From: Amoebophrya sp. A120
Lineage: Eukaryota > Sar > Dinophyceae > Syndiniales > Amoebophryaceae
Direction of reading: 5' to 3'
DNA: 64,000 bases
NCBI GenBank assembly: GCA_905178155.1
Contig: CAJINV010000001.1
Location: forward strand, 4,364,233-4,428,232
Notes under the pieces: model-generated
The model's input: the letters and a program-made list of their open reading frames with translations, nothing else
Databases searched by the model: none
Told to the model about the DNA's origin: nothing
Program-made: the position numbers and the translations under genes
Shown: in pieces, positions 1 to 10,421 of the stretch
Position numbering within the stretch: position 1 is the first letter of the stretch
How the letters are laid out: the number at the start of each line of letters is the position of its first letter

Positions 1-44
1 GCAGCGGATCATTTAAGCATCACTCAGGCAGATCAAGTAGGTAC

Positions 45-733
45 TCATCTGCGAGCTCCTTTCCCTTCGCTGCCTGAACGCCCTGCGGTGATTTCAAATC
101 ACTTTTGTTGCCCAACAAACACGTCTGTACGCCGTCAGGTGCGCTGCCTTGGATCTGTTGCATCCAGGTGCGCACATTCTGAAACGTCGCGGGCTGGGAC
201 TGGTCGTAAACCAGCAGTATGCCGTGCGCATTCCGGTAGTACTGTTCAGTTATCGTACGAAACCGCTCCTGTCCAGCAGTGTCCCAGATTTGCAGTTTCA
301 CCTTCTCCTTCGCCAGATTCGTGTATTTGACCCGGTAGTCGATTCCTATGTTGAAAAAAATGGCGTCGAACATAAGTTCAAGGTAGTTCTTTCGAGTGGC
401 AGCACTGACGGAAAAAAAAAACACTACTACACTTGTAGAATACACACCGTGTGACAAATACACAGATCATCAACACGTTAGCGCGTTTCTGTAGTACAGG
501 CTAGTAGCAAAAGCTGCACCTATTGTGCTGAGGTAGGTGGAGCTCCACTCATCGTCGCAGTACCGCATGAGCAATGACGATTTGCCAACCCCACTGTCCC
601 CGATGAGAAGTAGCTTCAGAATCTTTTGCTGTTGGCCCGTTCCGCTACTGGCACCGGAGCCACCACTTTGGTAGCTGCCTGTCAGACGGCTCGCGTCTGA
701 CGACCGGGAGGAAGAAATTACTGAGGAAGGCAT
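45..733 (-). CDS. Rab-family small GTPase, 3' end beyond the left edge
   Basis: Membrane-trafficking GTPase of the Rab1/8/10 type. Exon 1 runs 733-520 and exon 2 from 345 to about 45, with a 174-bp GT-AG intron (519-346). Joining them gives [10 protein letters not shown], the expected switch I sequence. Visible motifs are the P-loop GDSGVGKSS, switch [28 protein letters not shown] and NKSD (guanine specificity). The SAK motif and prenylated C-terminus must lie left of the window: the frame reaches a stop at about 20, but a GTACCT donor at 44 fits a phase-2 exon end after ADE. The first ATG that gives a normal Rab N-terminus is at 733 (MPSSVISSS); an upstream in-frame ATG at 820 would add 29 residues. 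The N-terminus is Ser/Gly-rich before the G domain. Family identity is firm; the Rab subtype is not. Confidence 0.93.
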
Positions 734-1617
734 CTCGTCTTTTTGTTTTTTCCCCTCCGCTCTTCCAGCTCCTCTCCTCAAACTGCTCACGCACAGATGC
801 AGAAACAGATCTTCAAGCACAACTGAATGAAATTAAGGTCCTCGTCCAAATTGTTGCGGAGGATGCAATGTCTTGATATCTCTCACCACTCTAAGTAGAA
901 AACGCGTCGTCCTGATGTCCCAGCACTCGCGTTTCTTCTCTCCGTATACGGAGCCTCTTCTTTGCGGCACTCGTCACTACACTCCCCTGGTGCAGAGAAT
1001 CGTCGGAATCGACGACTGATCTAAAGAACTCGGTCCGCCATTACTGAATGCAGGGCCGACTGAACAGCAGAGGCAGACGTTTATGGAACAAAAGCCTGAC
1101 TGTCTTCTGGCTGAGAACTTGTTATGATTTTGTTGCCAATACTATTGCAGCAGCTGCGAGCAGCGGATGGGGAGGCCGCAACTACGCGTTCCGATAAGGC
1201 TACACGACATCATACACATCATACAACACCATATCTTCAAAATCGTCATCGAAGGTATGGAGGATGGACATCACAGTATCTATCAGATACAAAGACTGAT
1301 TTTTTTTGCACCTCGATCGGCATTTCCTTCAAAATTCAAAAGAGTCGATGTGACAAGCGGTGTGGCTCCTTCGCTGCTTCCCGACGGAAGCCACAACGAG
1401 CAGAGAAAAAGGCTGCTGAACATGAAGAGGATTACCACTGCGTTGCTGACCAACTCTGCTCTGTCGACCACGACTGCGCCACTACAACTTTTGGTAGTCT
1501 TCTAAGTAGTGCCAAGTTGGTTCCTTCCCGATGAAAAAAACTACTTATTTCCACCAGTACCTAGTAGCAAAACAGATCACGCCCCCGCCGAGCAATCGAG
1601 GACGATCTGCACTCCTA
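734..1617. other. intergenic, no gene seen
   Basis: Holds the presumed upstream region of the Rab gene and the downstream region of the zinc-finger gene. Overlapping short ORFs on both strands show no recognisable motif or family similarity. Confidence 0.6.
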
Positions 1618-2862
1618 CTAGCTCACATGCGCCATTACCACGTTCACCTCTGCACCCTGCGGCTTTGCTTTCTTATGTGCGACCAGAACGCGGGAGTCGG
1701 TTGCAAAAAACTTTCCGCCGATCTGCACAACCATCATGGCATTTTCTTTCTTGTATGCCACTGGATTTTTGATCAATTCGTCCGCAGTTTCTCTCACAAA
1801 CTTCGCATCAGTCGCATCTTTTGCGACCTGCTGCTTGGTTCTTAGCTTCAATCGTCCCGGCTTCGTCTCACCACTTTGTCGGTCTGGCCGGAGAAAGAAG
1901 ATATTGTTCAGGGGGACGGTAGCCTTGATCCACGGACCCCACTTGCTGACCTTGCCGTTCAGAATATCCTGCAGTTTGTCCAAAGGCAAAAGAACTCGGT
2001 CCAACGGTGCATGGTACATTGTCGAGGAGAATGTTTCGGAGTCCTCGAGCAGTTCTTGTACCTTATCGAGGATCTCTGGTACCTGCTTCGGCGCTGCAGT
2101 TGAGGTCGCTGCATCGCTCTTCACTGGTGCAGCTGCAGCGCTCCTGATAGCATAGGAATGGTTCGTCGTGTGCGAGCCTGATAGCAAACTACTTGTTTCG
2201 ATTTTGGCACGGTTCTTGCTTTCAACTGTAACCGCGTGATCTGCCTCCAGGTCTTGCGTCCGTGCCCCAAATTTTTCCGCTGCACAAGCACGCACGGGAC
2301 CAGCTTCGCAATCGGAATCATCGGGCAGGTGTAGGTTCCAGCAGTTGTCTCCTCGAAGGCACCTGCCTTTTGTTGCCCATGCCCTACACACGTCGACTTT
2401 CTCGCTCGTTATCCCGGCTTTCTCAACACATGCGAAAGCCCGGTTGAACTCTCGCAGGTGCTTCATCGTGCGTCGCAAAGGTCCAGGATCCGGAGAACAC
2501 GAGCCAGAGTCCTTGTCAACACCACGAGATAAAAGCCCTTCCTTGATATCTGGCAGTGCCTCTATCAGATCGCGCTGCTCGTGGTTACGACCACCAAGCA
2601 AGCAGTTTTCGTCACACTCGGCAGCCCAGTCTATGACATCTAAAGTGTCGCACTCCGAAAGCGCAAACTCCTGGGCGAACTGCCGCACTGCCCTTCTTTG
2701 CCGTTTCGACTGACTGCTGTGCTGGTATTCCCGGTCGCTCCTCCGCTTGTGATTTTTGCTCTTTACCAGGCTCGAGGCTACACTTCTGCAGCTGCTGAAA
2801 ACTTGCAAAAAACCGAAAACCACCAAAGCCGAAACTCTGTTGGTGTGCGGAAATCGAATCAT
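1618..2862 (-). CDS. CCCH-type zinc-finger protein
   Basis: Single-exon ORF of 414 aa. One C3H1 zinc finger is clear: C159-x8-C168-x5-C174-x3-H178 within VCRAWATKGRCLRGDNCWNLH-like sequence, the spacing of RNA-binding CCCH fingers. The N-terminus (residues 1-30) is hydrophobic and low in acidic residues (SALVVFGFLQVFSS), so it could be a targeting peptide; alternatively translation starts later. Residues 36-60 are basic (KRRSDREY, SKRQRR) and look like a nuclear localisation signal. The C-terminal third (from about residue 255) is a folded-looking region with WGPWIKATVPLNNIFFLRPDRQ and AMMVVQIGGKFFATDSR, which I do not recognise. RNA binding is inferred from the finger only. No intron is needed for the frame. 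Confidence 0.75.
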   Translation of the reverse strand: MIRFPHTNRVSALVVFGFLQVFSSCRSVASSLVKSKNHKRRSDREYQHSSQSKRQRRAVRQFAQEFALSECDTLDVIDWAAECDENCLLGGRNHEQRDLIEALPDIKEGLLSRGVDKDSGSCSPDPGPLRRTMKHLREFNRAFACVEKAGITSEKVDVCRAWATKGRCLRGDNCWNLHLPDDSDCEAGPVRACAAEKFGARTQDLEADHAVTVESKNRAKIETSSLLSGSHTTNHSYAIRSAAAAPVKSDAATSTAAPKQVPEILDKVQELLEDSETFSSTMYHAPLDRVLLPLDKLQDILNGKVSKWGPWIKATVPLNNIFFLRPDRQSGETKPGRLKLRTKQQVAKDATDAKFVRETADELIKNPVAYKKENAMMVVQIGGKFFATDSRVLVAHKKAKPQGAEVNVVMAHVS

Positions 2863-3505
2863 TTTGCTGCTTGGATCGTAGTAAGAAGAAGAAGTGACTC
2901 AATAAAACAAGAAAAATTTCAAATGCAACAGCTGCTTCCTTAATATTCAAGCTTGATAAAACAAACCTTGAAAGGAGAATAGCTTGCGGCAAAGAGGATC
3001 GACTTGGTCAGCAAACTTAAAGGCACCTACTGATCTTAGTTTATGCATCAAAACCTGTGTCGGTGCATCATCGATGAAAAATTTTGATTTTCTAATGTCT
3101 GCGAACGCAAACAGCGTTGAAGCTTCGGCGCAGAAAAACAGATGTACTATACTGTAGGTCCATGATCTAGATCTTTCTCTTTGCTTTAGAAGGATTAACG
3201 CTGCCTGTTCTACTTTCTTTGGATTTAGTAGTACTTGCATTTCCTCACCTAAGAAGTAATTACAGTGTGTTTCTTTTTTCGCTGGAAGTAGGATCGAAAC
3301 AATCTGCGCATGCTCATGATCATGCACCTCAACTTGCCTGGTCAGGTTTCATTTCCGTGATGTTCGGTCCTCGCTCTGTAGCTGTACTGAAGGAAGAAAG
3401 TCAGCTTTTTGTTTTTCGGTAATGTCTCTCCGTATGTAGAAAGACATGCGTCATCAAACCATGATCTCTTGTTGCTGCGGCAGAAACATTCACGTAGGAA
3501 AACAT
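2863..3505. other. intergenic, no convincing gene
   Basis: A 126-codon minus-strand ORF (3327-2947) lies here, but it has no recognisable motif and no splice-linked partner. I leave it uncalled. Confidence 0.5.
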
Positions 3506-6500
3506 TCAAACTTTACTGCTGGTGAGCAGTCGAGCCCGCAGAAGGGCGCAACGACCCCAGTCTTGCGCCCCATCGCAAAACTCGCGTATTCTCGGCTGCC
3601 CGCGGGAACCTATTAGAGGCGCGAAGGCGTCGGAAAGTGGGGTTAGGAAAGCTGGTGTCTTTTTGGTCCTCGCCACGCTCGCTGGTGCGTCAGGAGTCGT
3701 TCCTCTTGTTGGTGAAAACAGCGCAAAGCGGCCAGGCTTAGTGTTCAACCTAGCATCTTGATCTACTTCATCCCGACGAACACCAAACCCCCTCGTGGTG
3801 ACCAGTTCCGGACTTCCGCACGACGCCAACACGGCAAACAGATTGCGATACAGGGCCAGGGAATTCGCGACGACGCGACCGAAGAAGTACTGCCGCATGT
3901 TCCGCGACGTTTCGAGGAGCAAGTCTGTGTCCTTCACGAGCACCAGAAGCTCCGCGACGGAGGAGAACCGCAGAACGAAGGGCATCCGCTCGGCGTCGGA
4001 CAGTCGGTTCCAGAACAAAAGCTTGTCGTGTGTGTCTTTCCCCGCCTTGTAAAACGGGGTTTGTTCATCTCCGCTGTCTGGCGAGGCTGCAAACGGGAGC
4101 TGCAGTCTAAAAGAACTGGGAGTTTCAAGAGGAGGAACTGCTGGAAGTGGAACCGCAGCTGCACTACGTGCTGTAGTTCTTTCAAGTGGAGGATTTTTTT
4201 CAAACAGCGTCGTGTAGCCGATTTGCGCAGCATTGGGCATCATGATTCTTGTCGCCCACGGCCAGTCCGGCACCGCGATGGGCACGGCGGCGGAATAAAC
4301 GTCCTTGAACTTCATCAGACTCGGCTCCGAGGGCATGTAGACGGCCAGATCCGCACTCGTGATGTCGGAAAAGCTCGTCCACTTCCGCGACGAAGAGAAT
4401 TCTTTGTTGATGCCGGATTTCTTTCGCATATTCACCAGCTGCTGTTCGGAAGATTGATGTTCTGTGGTAGTTGATGTAGCGGCTTGAGTTCTTTCGTCCA
4501 CGACCTCATGCTGGTGCAAGAACAACTCCGGATTCATCCACTTGAAAGAGACCATGGGTTCTAGCCGCTCGCACAGAGCCTTGAACCAGTGGCCCTCTTT
4601 TCTGTGGAAAAACGGGGCACGCAGGACGATGTATGGCGCTCTCAAATGTTACATTCTCAACTGTTACATGAATTTGTAATGCTAAACCGACCGAAACCAC
4701 AAACGCAACCCATAGGGCACCTTTCCGCAGATGGTCAGGCCACCGGGTCGCGGAGTCAGGCGGACCGAAGCCGTCGCCATCACACTCGGGCACATCCAAC
4801 TTTTACGCCAACTATTCCTTACTTTCGCCACCAGTCCAACTTATCGCCAACATACGTTTAACGTTCTTTTTTTCAGGCTCCCGCACCCCCTCGGGCTAGT
4901 AGGTACGTGGTCCCAAAATCATATAACGTGTCCTCAAGCAACTCCGCGCATGAGGCGACTTTCCGACTTAGCATGCAAATCAGAGCTCCATATCGGAAAG
5001 CCAGGGCACACATACAAACTACCTTCGGATCGGCTGAAGAAACTAGAGATAGGAGGGAAGCGGGCCTCCGAAACAAATAAATATGTAGTTGCATTTTTTC
5101 AGGCGACGGCGAGGAAGTAAAATTAGAATTAATGCGCACGTCAAGATCCACATGGCAACGAATCACCAGCGAGTCATGCACTAGCAGCAAGAAAAGTCAC
5201 CACATAAGCTCATCATGAAGTAGGTAACACGCGGCGGACAGATAGAAAAGACTATGCGACGCCGAGTCATGCAAGTCGCCACATACAAGCAATACAATAA
5301 GAGTAGGCCTCATTCCCGGCCTGTGTAACCACGCGCCAAACGCATGGATACGGCTGAGGGGAGGACAAAAGTGGGGACGCGAACCCAAAATAATAATAAG
5401 TCGGCAGTCGCAGGGGCCATAAATGCAGTGGGTGTGGAGCCACGAGGAGATAAAGCACAAAAACTATATCCGGGAGGCGGGCCGGGAATAAACAGATCAA
5501 GACAGAATCGGAGCCGGGGCGCGAGCCGACAGAGAGAACTTAAAAAAAATAAACAAGCAAGAGTACATACGCAGTTAGAATTAAGCAACGTCTTTTATCA
5601 TGTAAGTGATAAGCTGTGAGTAATTTTTACGAGACAGTGAACGCTTGAGCTACGATACACAAATAGCAAGGTAGTCCACACAAAGGACGCATGCAGGGGA
5701 GCGAGCCTGCAGCGCGGGTAGATAGTCATCGAGCGGGTCGGCCAAGGACCCAGGTGTTAAGCACCATAAAGCCGCGATATAGATAAAAGGATAATACAGA
5801 GGACTTCACAAGAGACCAAGAGCGCTTTACTTACATTTTATATTAATAAAATGAACCTTTTTAACTTTTAAACTTTCACTCCTTACTTTTGCCAAGTAGG
5901 AGAGATCCGTAGGCGGCAGTAATCCGCAAGCCGGTGGCTCACGACTGTTGCTGCCCGTCATCTCCGTGCACTGCTGCAACGACCTCCCGTTCATGACGTA
6001 AAACATGGATCCGCCAACGGTCCATACTTGTCACCATGAATTTGTAATGCAAGACTAGCACAGGTGATCGGGACAACCTTGCGCGTCTTGCATTACAGGT
6101 TTCGTGCAGATTATAGTGCTGCTTAGCCCTCCGAGAATTTGTCATGCGCAGCAGCTCGATCGTCTGGTGGGTCATGGCCATTTTGCATGACAAATCATGC
6201 AACAGTTGAAAATGTAACGTTTGAGAACGCCATACGATGATGGTGCTCGTTGTGGAAGAAGAGGAAGTGGAACTAAGCATCGGTGCTTGTCCTGCGCTTT
6301 GAATGACTATCGGGTCTTTCGACGGGAACTGGAGCTCCGGATAGCCTCCATCAGCCAATGCTTGATTCGAAGATGCAAGAACCACCGCGTTTCTAACGTC
6401 TTCTCGCGCCCGATAATAGAGGGGTCGGCCGTGGGGGAACAAGGCTTCCAGTGGGTGAGCGACCGTTATTTGTTGACTATTCCCTGCATGGTGTTCTTCC

Positions 6501-9500
6501 CCTCCTCGGCCCCGGGAGGTCTTATTCCGCTTATTCTCGTCTTCGAACACGCTCAAGCACAGCAACGGCATCAGGACGAAGTTTATCCCGGCCGTCTGGT
6601 ACCGAAACAGCGGGTTCAGTTGCTCGTGCGCAACGGCTAAAATCGTGGCTGGTCGGGACGCGAAGTACTGCACCCATTGGAGCACCTCCTGATGAAACGC
6701 GGCCGGGGTGAACTCGAGCAGTTATTCAAGAAAAAAAGGCCATCACAATCACTTTTGCGCATTTTTGCAATACAAAATTTTTTGTCATGCGCAAAAATGC
6801 ATCACAGTCAGGAGTTGTTGCCGATTTCCCTTTGTGTTTTTGCAATACAAAAAAATTTGTGATGCGAGAGAAATTTCTGATGCAAAACCTCCTAAATGCG
6901 ATTGTGATGGTCTTTTTCATTTGGATAGCAATCCAATTCCGTTCACCACCAACAAGGGGAGATAGGACTTCTGCTGCTGGGCAGAAGATGCGCTATCGTC
7001 GTCTCCGAGGATCATCTTCTGCTTCTGCTCGCCAAGCGCCATCGCGAGCAAGACACAGCCGACAACCCAATCAGCACAAAGCACGGCGTCGACCTGGTCC
7101 TCGTCATTTTCTCTCATCAAGTGTCTCAGCTCCGCGGCGATGTCTGCCAAGGAGAAACTGTTTTGGTCGCCTGGAACAACATTATTGCCGAACAACTCCG
7201 GGCGCTCGAAATTCCTGGCCCAGAAATGGATGAACGCCTGTGCGGGCGTCAAGCTCTTTGCAGGATGTGACTCTGCCGTCTCTTCTCGTCCGAAGCAAGC
7301 GGGGTTCACGAGGGCGTCGCCAACTTCCTTCTGCTGCAATTGCGCCTCGTATTGAACCAAAGTCGCGCCGAACGAGGATTTTTTTGCAGGAGAGGCTTCT
7401 GCCTGCAGATTCTGCTTCGGCGGGCTAGTTCCAGGTAGAAATCCTCTACTTCCGAAGTCGATTTTTCCAGTTCCACCATCGGCAGATGACAAGGTTTCGC
7501 ACATGTAGATGTTCCCTTCCAACCGCCACTGGACTTCGAAATCGAAGTAGAACTTCGCACTGAGGGATAAAGTCTTCGCTACGCTCGTTAAAAATGGAGT
7601 GTGCATGCCGAAGCCAACGAATTGGTAGCCGTGCTGGTGCGATGTTGCATGTAGTTGCCCAGGATCAACAGCAGAAGGATGTTCGTCCAAAGTCGGTGCT
7701 CTATCTCGTAAACTCACTGCGTAGTACTGGAGCCAAGGCCTCGGTGGCGGCGCTGTTGCTTTCGCCGCAATTTGCTCGGGAAACAGATCGGCGAGCAGAT
7801 GCTCCTCCACCAGGCTCGCTTCGAGCCTGTCGTGCTCCTGGTGGTCCTCCAGAACAGTGTCTTTTGTAGTGCTCCCCGCCTGACCGTCTTCCAGTTCTTG
7901 TGTTGGCTTCGGCTTATACGAATCGCTTACACGACTACTTTCAAGCCGTCTGTCCTCCAGCTCGCCGCGGGGCGAACTACCACCTTTCGCATTTTCCACT
8001 TCCACCGCTTCCACAACATATTTTTCTCTGAACCGCTGCATGGTCAGGCTTTTCTTCAGATTTATCGCGTCTGGCGGCCGGAAGTGCGGCATCGTCGGGT
8101 GTTGCTTCACTCTCACAACTGCAGCGTCGATCTCACGAGCCCTTGCTTTTGCGAATTCGCGGAGTTCGAACAGGTATGTTTCCTGTCTGCGCCGCCTCTC
8201 CAAAGGCAAGATCGGCACAATGGAATCTTGATCCCATATCATGAGTAAAAACGTACTCACACCAGAGTTGTAATGCAGATTTGCAAAGACTGGAAGACTT
8301 GTAATGCGCATCCCCATGAGAGCCATTTCCAGTCGTGTTTTGGAATTTGTGATGCTGTGAACAGGATGAGCAGATGAATCTGTGATGCGGCTGCACTTGC
8401 TAACCTGCACTACACTGCAGAGTGCAACTTGTCATGCGTGACTCACAAAACTCCTAGGTTTGTGTTGCAAAATCCCCATCCTGACTCTGGTGTGGGTACG
8501 TTTTTCCTCAGGATATCCCAACAACCCGTCTGGTCGTACACGTGACAATCCTGGAAAACGTAGCTCAAGGCGTCTAGCTCCAGGGGAGCGTTCTCGGATA
8601 TATCATCTTGTACTACCTCGGTAACCTCCACATCATTTTTGGTCGCATCATCTCCACCGATGTTCGGCTTTGATAATCCGCCAGCGTCGTGTCTGAGCAT
8701 CACCATCAGCTGTGGGTTGACGGAAAAGGGTAGCCTATCCATCTCGAACGCGTCCTGCGGCTCCGCAGAAGCACTTTCACTCGACACCAAACTGTTCTCC
8801 CCGGACCGAGCTCGCGCCATTGCCGTCGCGGAATCGATAAATCCAGCGACATTCTTCACCACATCTTCCTCAAAATCGTCGTCCCGAAGCTGCAGCTGTG
8901 CAAACAGACTCTGGTGTCGCACGTCCTGTGGGCGACAAAGGGCCTCGTAGATTTCCGACTTCCGTCTCCGAAGTTGCCGCTTGGTCAAGCTTGCAAAGAG
9001 GCAACGACAAAAATCTGGGTTGAGAAACGGACTCCCGCACGAGGTGGGTACAACTGCAGTCGTTCCTGCTGCATTTGCTTCTTGAACACGTCCCGTTGTA
9101 AGATGCTCGCCTCTGGTCGTACCACGGCCATAGTACATCCATTGCATGTTCCGCTCGCTGGCAACATAGATGTGGACAAACTCCCGCGGCAGGCTGGACC
9201 GGCTTAGCAAGTTTTGAGGCAGGAAAAAGTCCGCGAACAGATTTCGCCACTTGGAAGTGGCAACAAAATTTGTTCGCTTCGCTTGCGCCACTCCCGGATC
9301 ATGGACTAAGTTGAACAGCGCAGACGACACGGTCGAAGCAGGTCCGACCTCTGCACGACCGCGCTGCAGAACATCAAACAACGCCAGCTCCCCCGTGAAA
9401 TCGAACTCGGCGAACCGACCGAACAAAGACCCGATCTGCTGCCGGACATCTGCGCGCGCCGCCGGGTCGTGGAGAGGGAGGTAGTGCAGCAAATCCGAGC

Positions 9501-10014
9501 TGTCGGCCAGCTGCTGGAGTTCCATGTCGTTCAACTGCGTCGCGAGTAGCAAAAGCAGCTCCGCACAACCGAAGAGACAGAAGTCGGTTGCTGATCTTTT
9601 TCCATCCGCGGATCCACGTCGTGCTACTGCCAAATCGGAGTCTTCATCGGCATCATAGTGGACAAAGGGCCTGACGACCTCTGGTAAGTTTTTTGGCGAG
9701 GTTTTGTGGTCCCAGGTAATCAACGCCGTGACGAATTCTTGCAAACCTTGGTAGCACTTCAGAATCTCCTCCGTTAAACCGGCGACTTTTTCAACGCGAG
9801 CGGTAGAGCCTTGATGTTCCTCACCACTCAAAAGCCGCCAAACCGGATGGTGTTCGTCTGATTCGCAGGTGTAGTGCTGCAGCCGCTGGCCGAAGTAGAC
9901 TTCGGATAGAAACTTCTGCGTTTCATAGTCTCGGAACGGAAGACCAAATGCGCCGGTGGCAGTAAGAAAAAAAATCAAATTCGAGATCGTCATGGTCATG
10001 GTGATCTTTTCCAC
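3506..10014 (-). CDS. secreted or membrane-targeted protein of unknown function, 1,468 aa, split by three introners
   Basis: Exons are 10014-8516, 8236-6928, 6722-6235 and 4631-3506. Each junction is an introner flanked by a 5-bp repeat. Counting one repeat copy per junction gives 4,407 nt, an exact 1,468-codon frame plus stop. Restored joins read QTGCWDQDSIVPILPLERRR, VNGIGLLEFTPAAF and TSTIIVLRAPFFHRKEGHW. The N-terminus (MTISNLIFFLTATGAFGLPF) is a signal-peptide-like hydrophobic stretch. Residues around 90-240 contain LLLLATQLNDMELQQLADSSD-like helical sequence; the centre has acidic, Ser/Pro-rich linkers. I do not recognise any domain. No ordinary GT-AG intron is needed: all three introns are introners. 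The start at 10014 is the first ATG; ATGs six residues later would keep the signal peptide. Confidence 0.72.
4632..6234. mobile_element. introner family D, 1.6-kb form
   Basis: TIRs begin TATGGCGCTCTCAAATGTTA at 4632 and, on the other strand, TATGGCGTTCTCAAACGTTA at 6234; the similarity continues for about 45 bp. Flanking repeats are CGATG at 4627-4631 and CGATG at 6235-6239. Removing the element plus one repeat restores the host frame (STIIVLRAPFF). At 1,603 bp it is about six times longer than the other elements. The interior has no long convincing ORF and no recognisable transposase. Introner-type TTGTNATGC motifs occur near both ends (4670-4680 and 6045-6200) but not obviously in the middle, so a short element may have gained foreign DNA. 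Confidence 0.8.
6723..6927. mobile_element. introner family C, copy 1
   Basis: 205 bp. The left end begins TATTCAAGAAAAAAAGGCCA; the right end in reverse complement begins TATCCAAATGAAAAAGACCA. Flanks are GCAGT (6718-6722) and GCAAT (6928-6932), a 5-bp repeat with one mismatch. The interior has several GCAATACAAA and TTGTGATGC motifs. It sits in the unknown secreted-protein gene, and removal restores GIGLLEFTP. It lies in the same orientation as the copies at 39081 and 59163. Confidence 0.88.
8237..8515. mobile_element. introner family B, copy 1
   Basis: 279 bp. The left end begins TATCATGAGTAAAAACGTAC; the right end in reverse complement begins TATCCTGAGGAAAAACGTAC. The exact 5-bp repeat TCCCA lies at 8232-8236 and 8516-8520. 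At least five TTGTNATGC-type motifs lie inside. Removal with one repeat restores the frame of the unknown secreted-protein gene. The interior matches copy 2 (25325-25604) in the opposite orientation. Confidence 0.92.
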
Positions 10015-10421
10015 AAATAGCGCTTAGACCTTCGACTCGGCACGAAACGAGATCGAGGTTTGGTGTGGACGTGTCTAGCAGAAGCCGATCCAGGCCTTAC
10101 AGATACTTCTTTTACACGCGCGATCTGCTACCAAGATGAAGATCGTCTTTCGAAAACTGCTGAAGTTAGGGACCAGACATACGTCCAGGAGAGTGCACAC
10201 GTAAAGAGCTTGATCAGATGGCGAGAAGTTAAACCGAACCGGGCAGAGAGGCTTGCACCGAAAATATCAAAAATGAAAAACACTGCGCGAGGTCATCAGA
10301 CCAACTGATTTTCCACACCAGCAAATGGTGCTGTGCCGTCGCTTTTGTTGAGTTGCCACCAGAATGCCTTGACCCTGAGCCCCTTCTGCAAGAAACTGCC
10401 TGCAGGTGCATGTCAGAACAA
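10015..10421. other. intergenic, no gene seen
   Basis: Spacer between the ABC transporter stop and the start of the next gene on the minus strand. No recognisable coding or RNA feature. Confidence 0.6.

Noticed and set aside
2947-3327. 126-codon minus-strand ORF
   Set aside because: No motif, no splice partner, A+T-rich composition like intergenic DNA.
4731-5120. 129-codon ORF inside the 1.6-kb element as a possible transposase
   Set aside because: No catalytic motif, no length or composition typical of transposases, and it extends across varied low-quality coding sequence.
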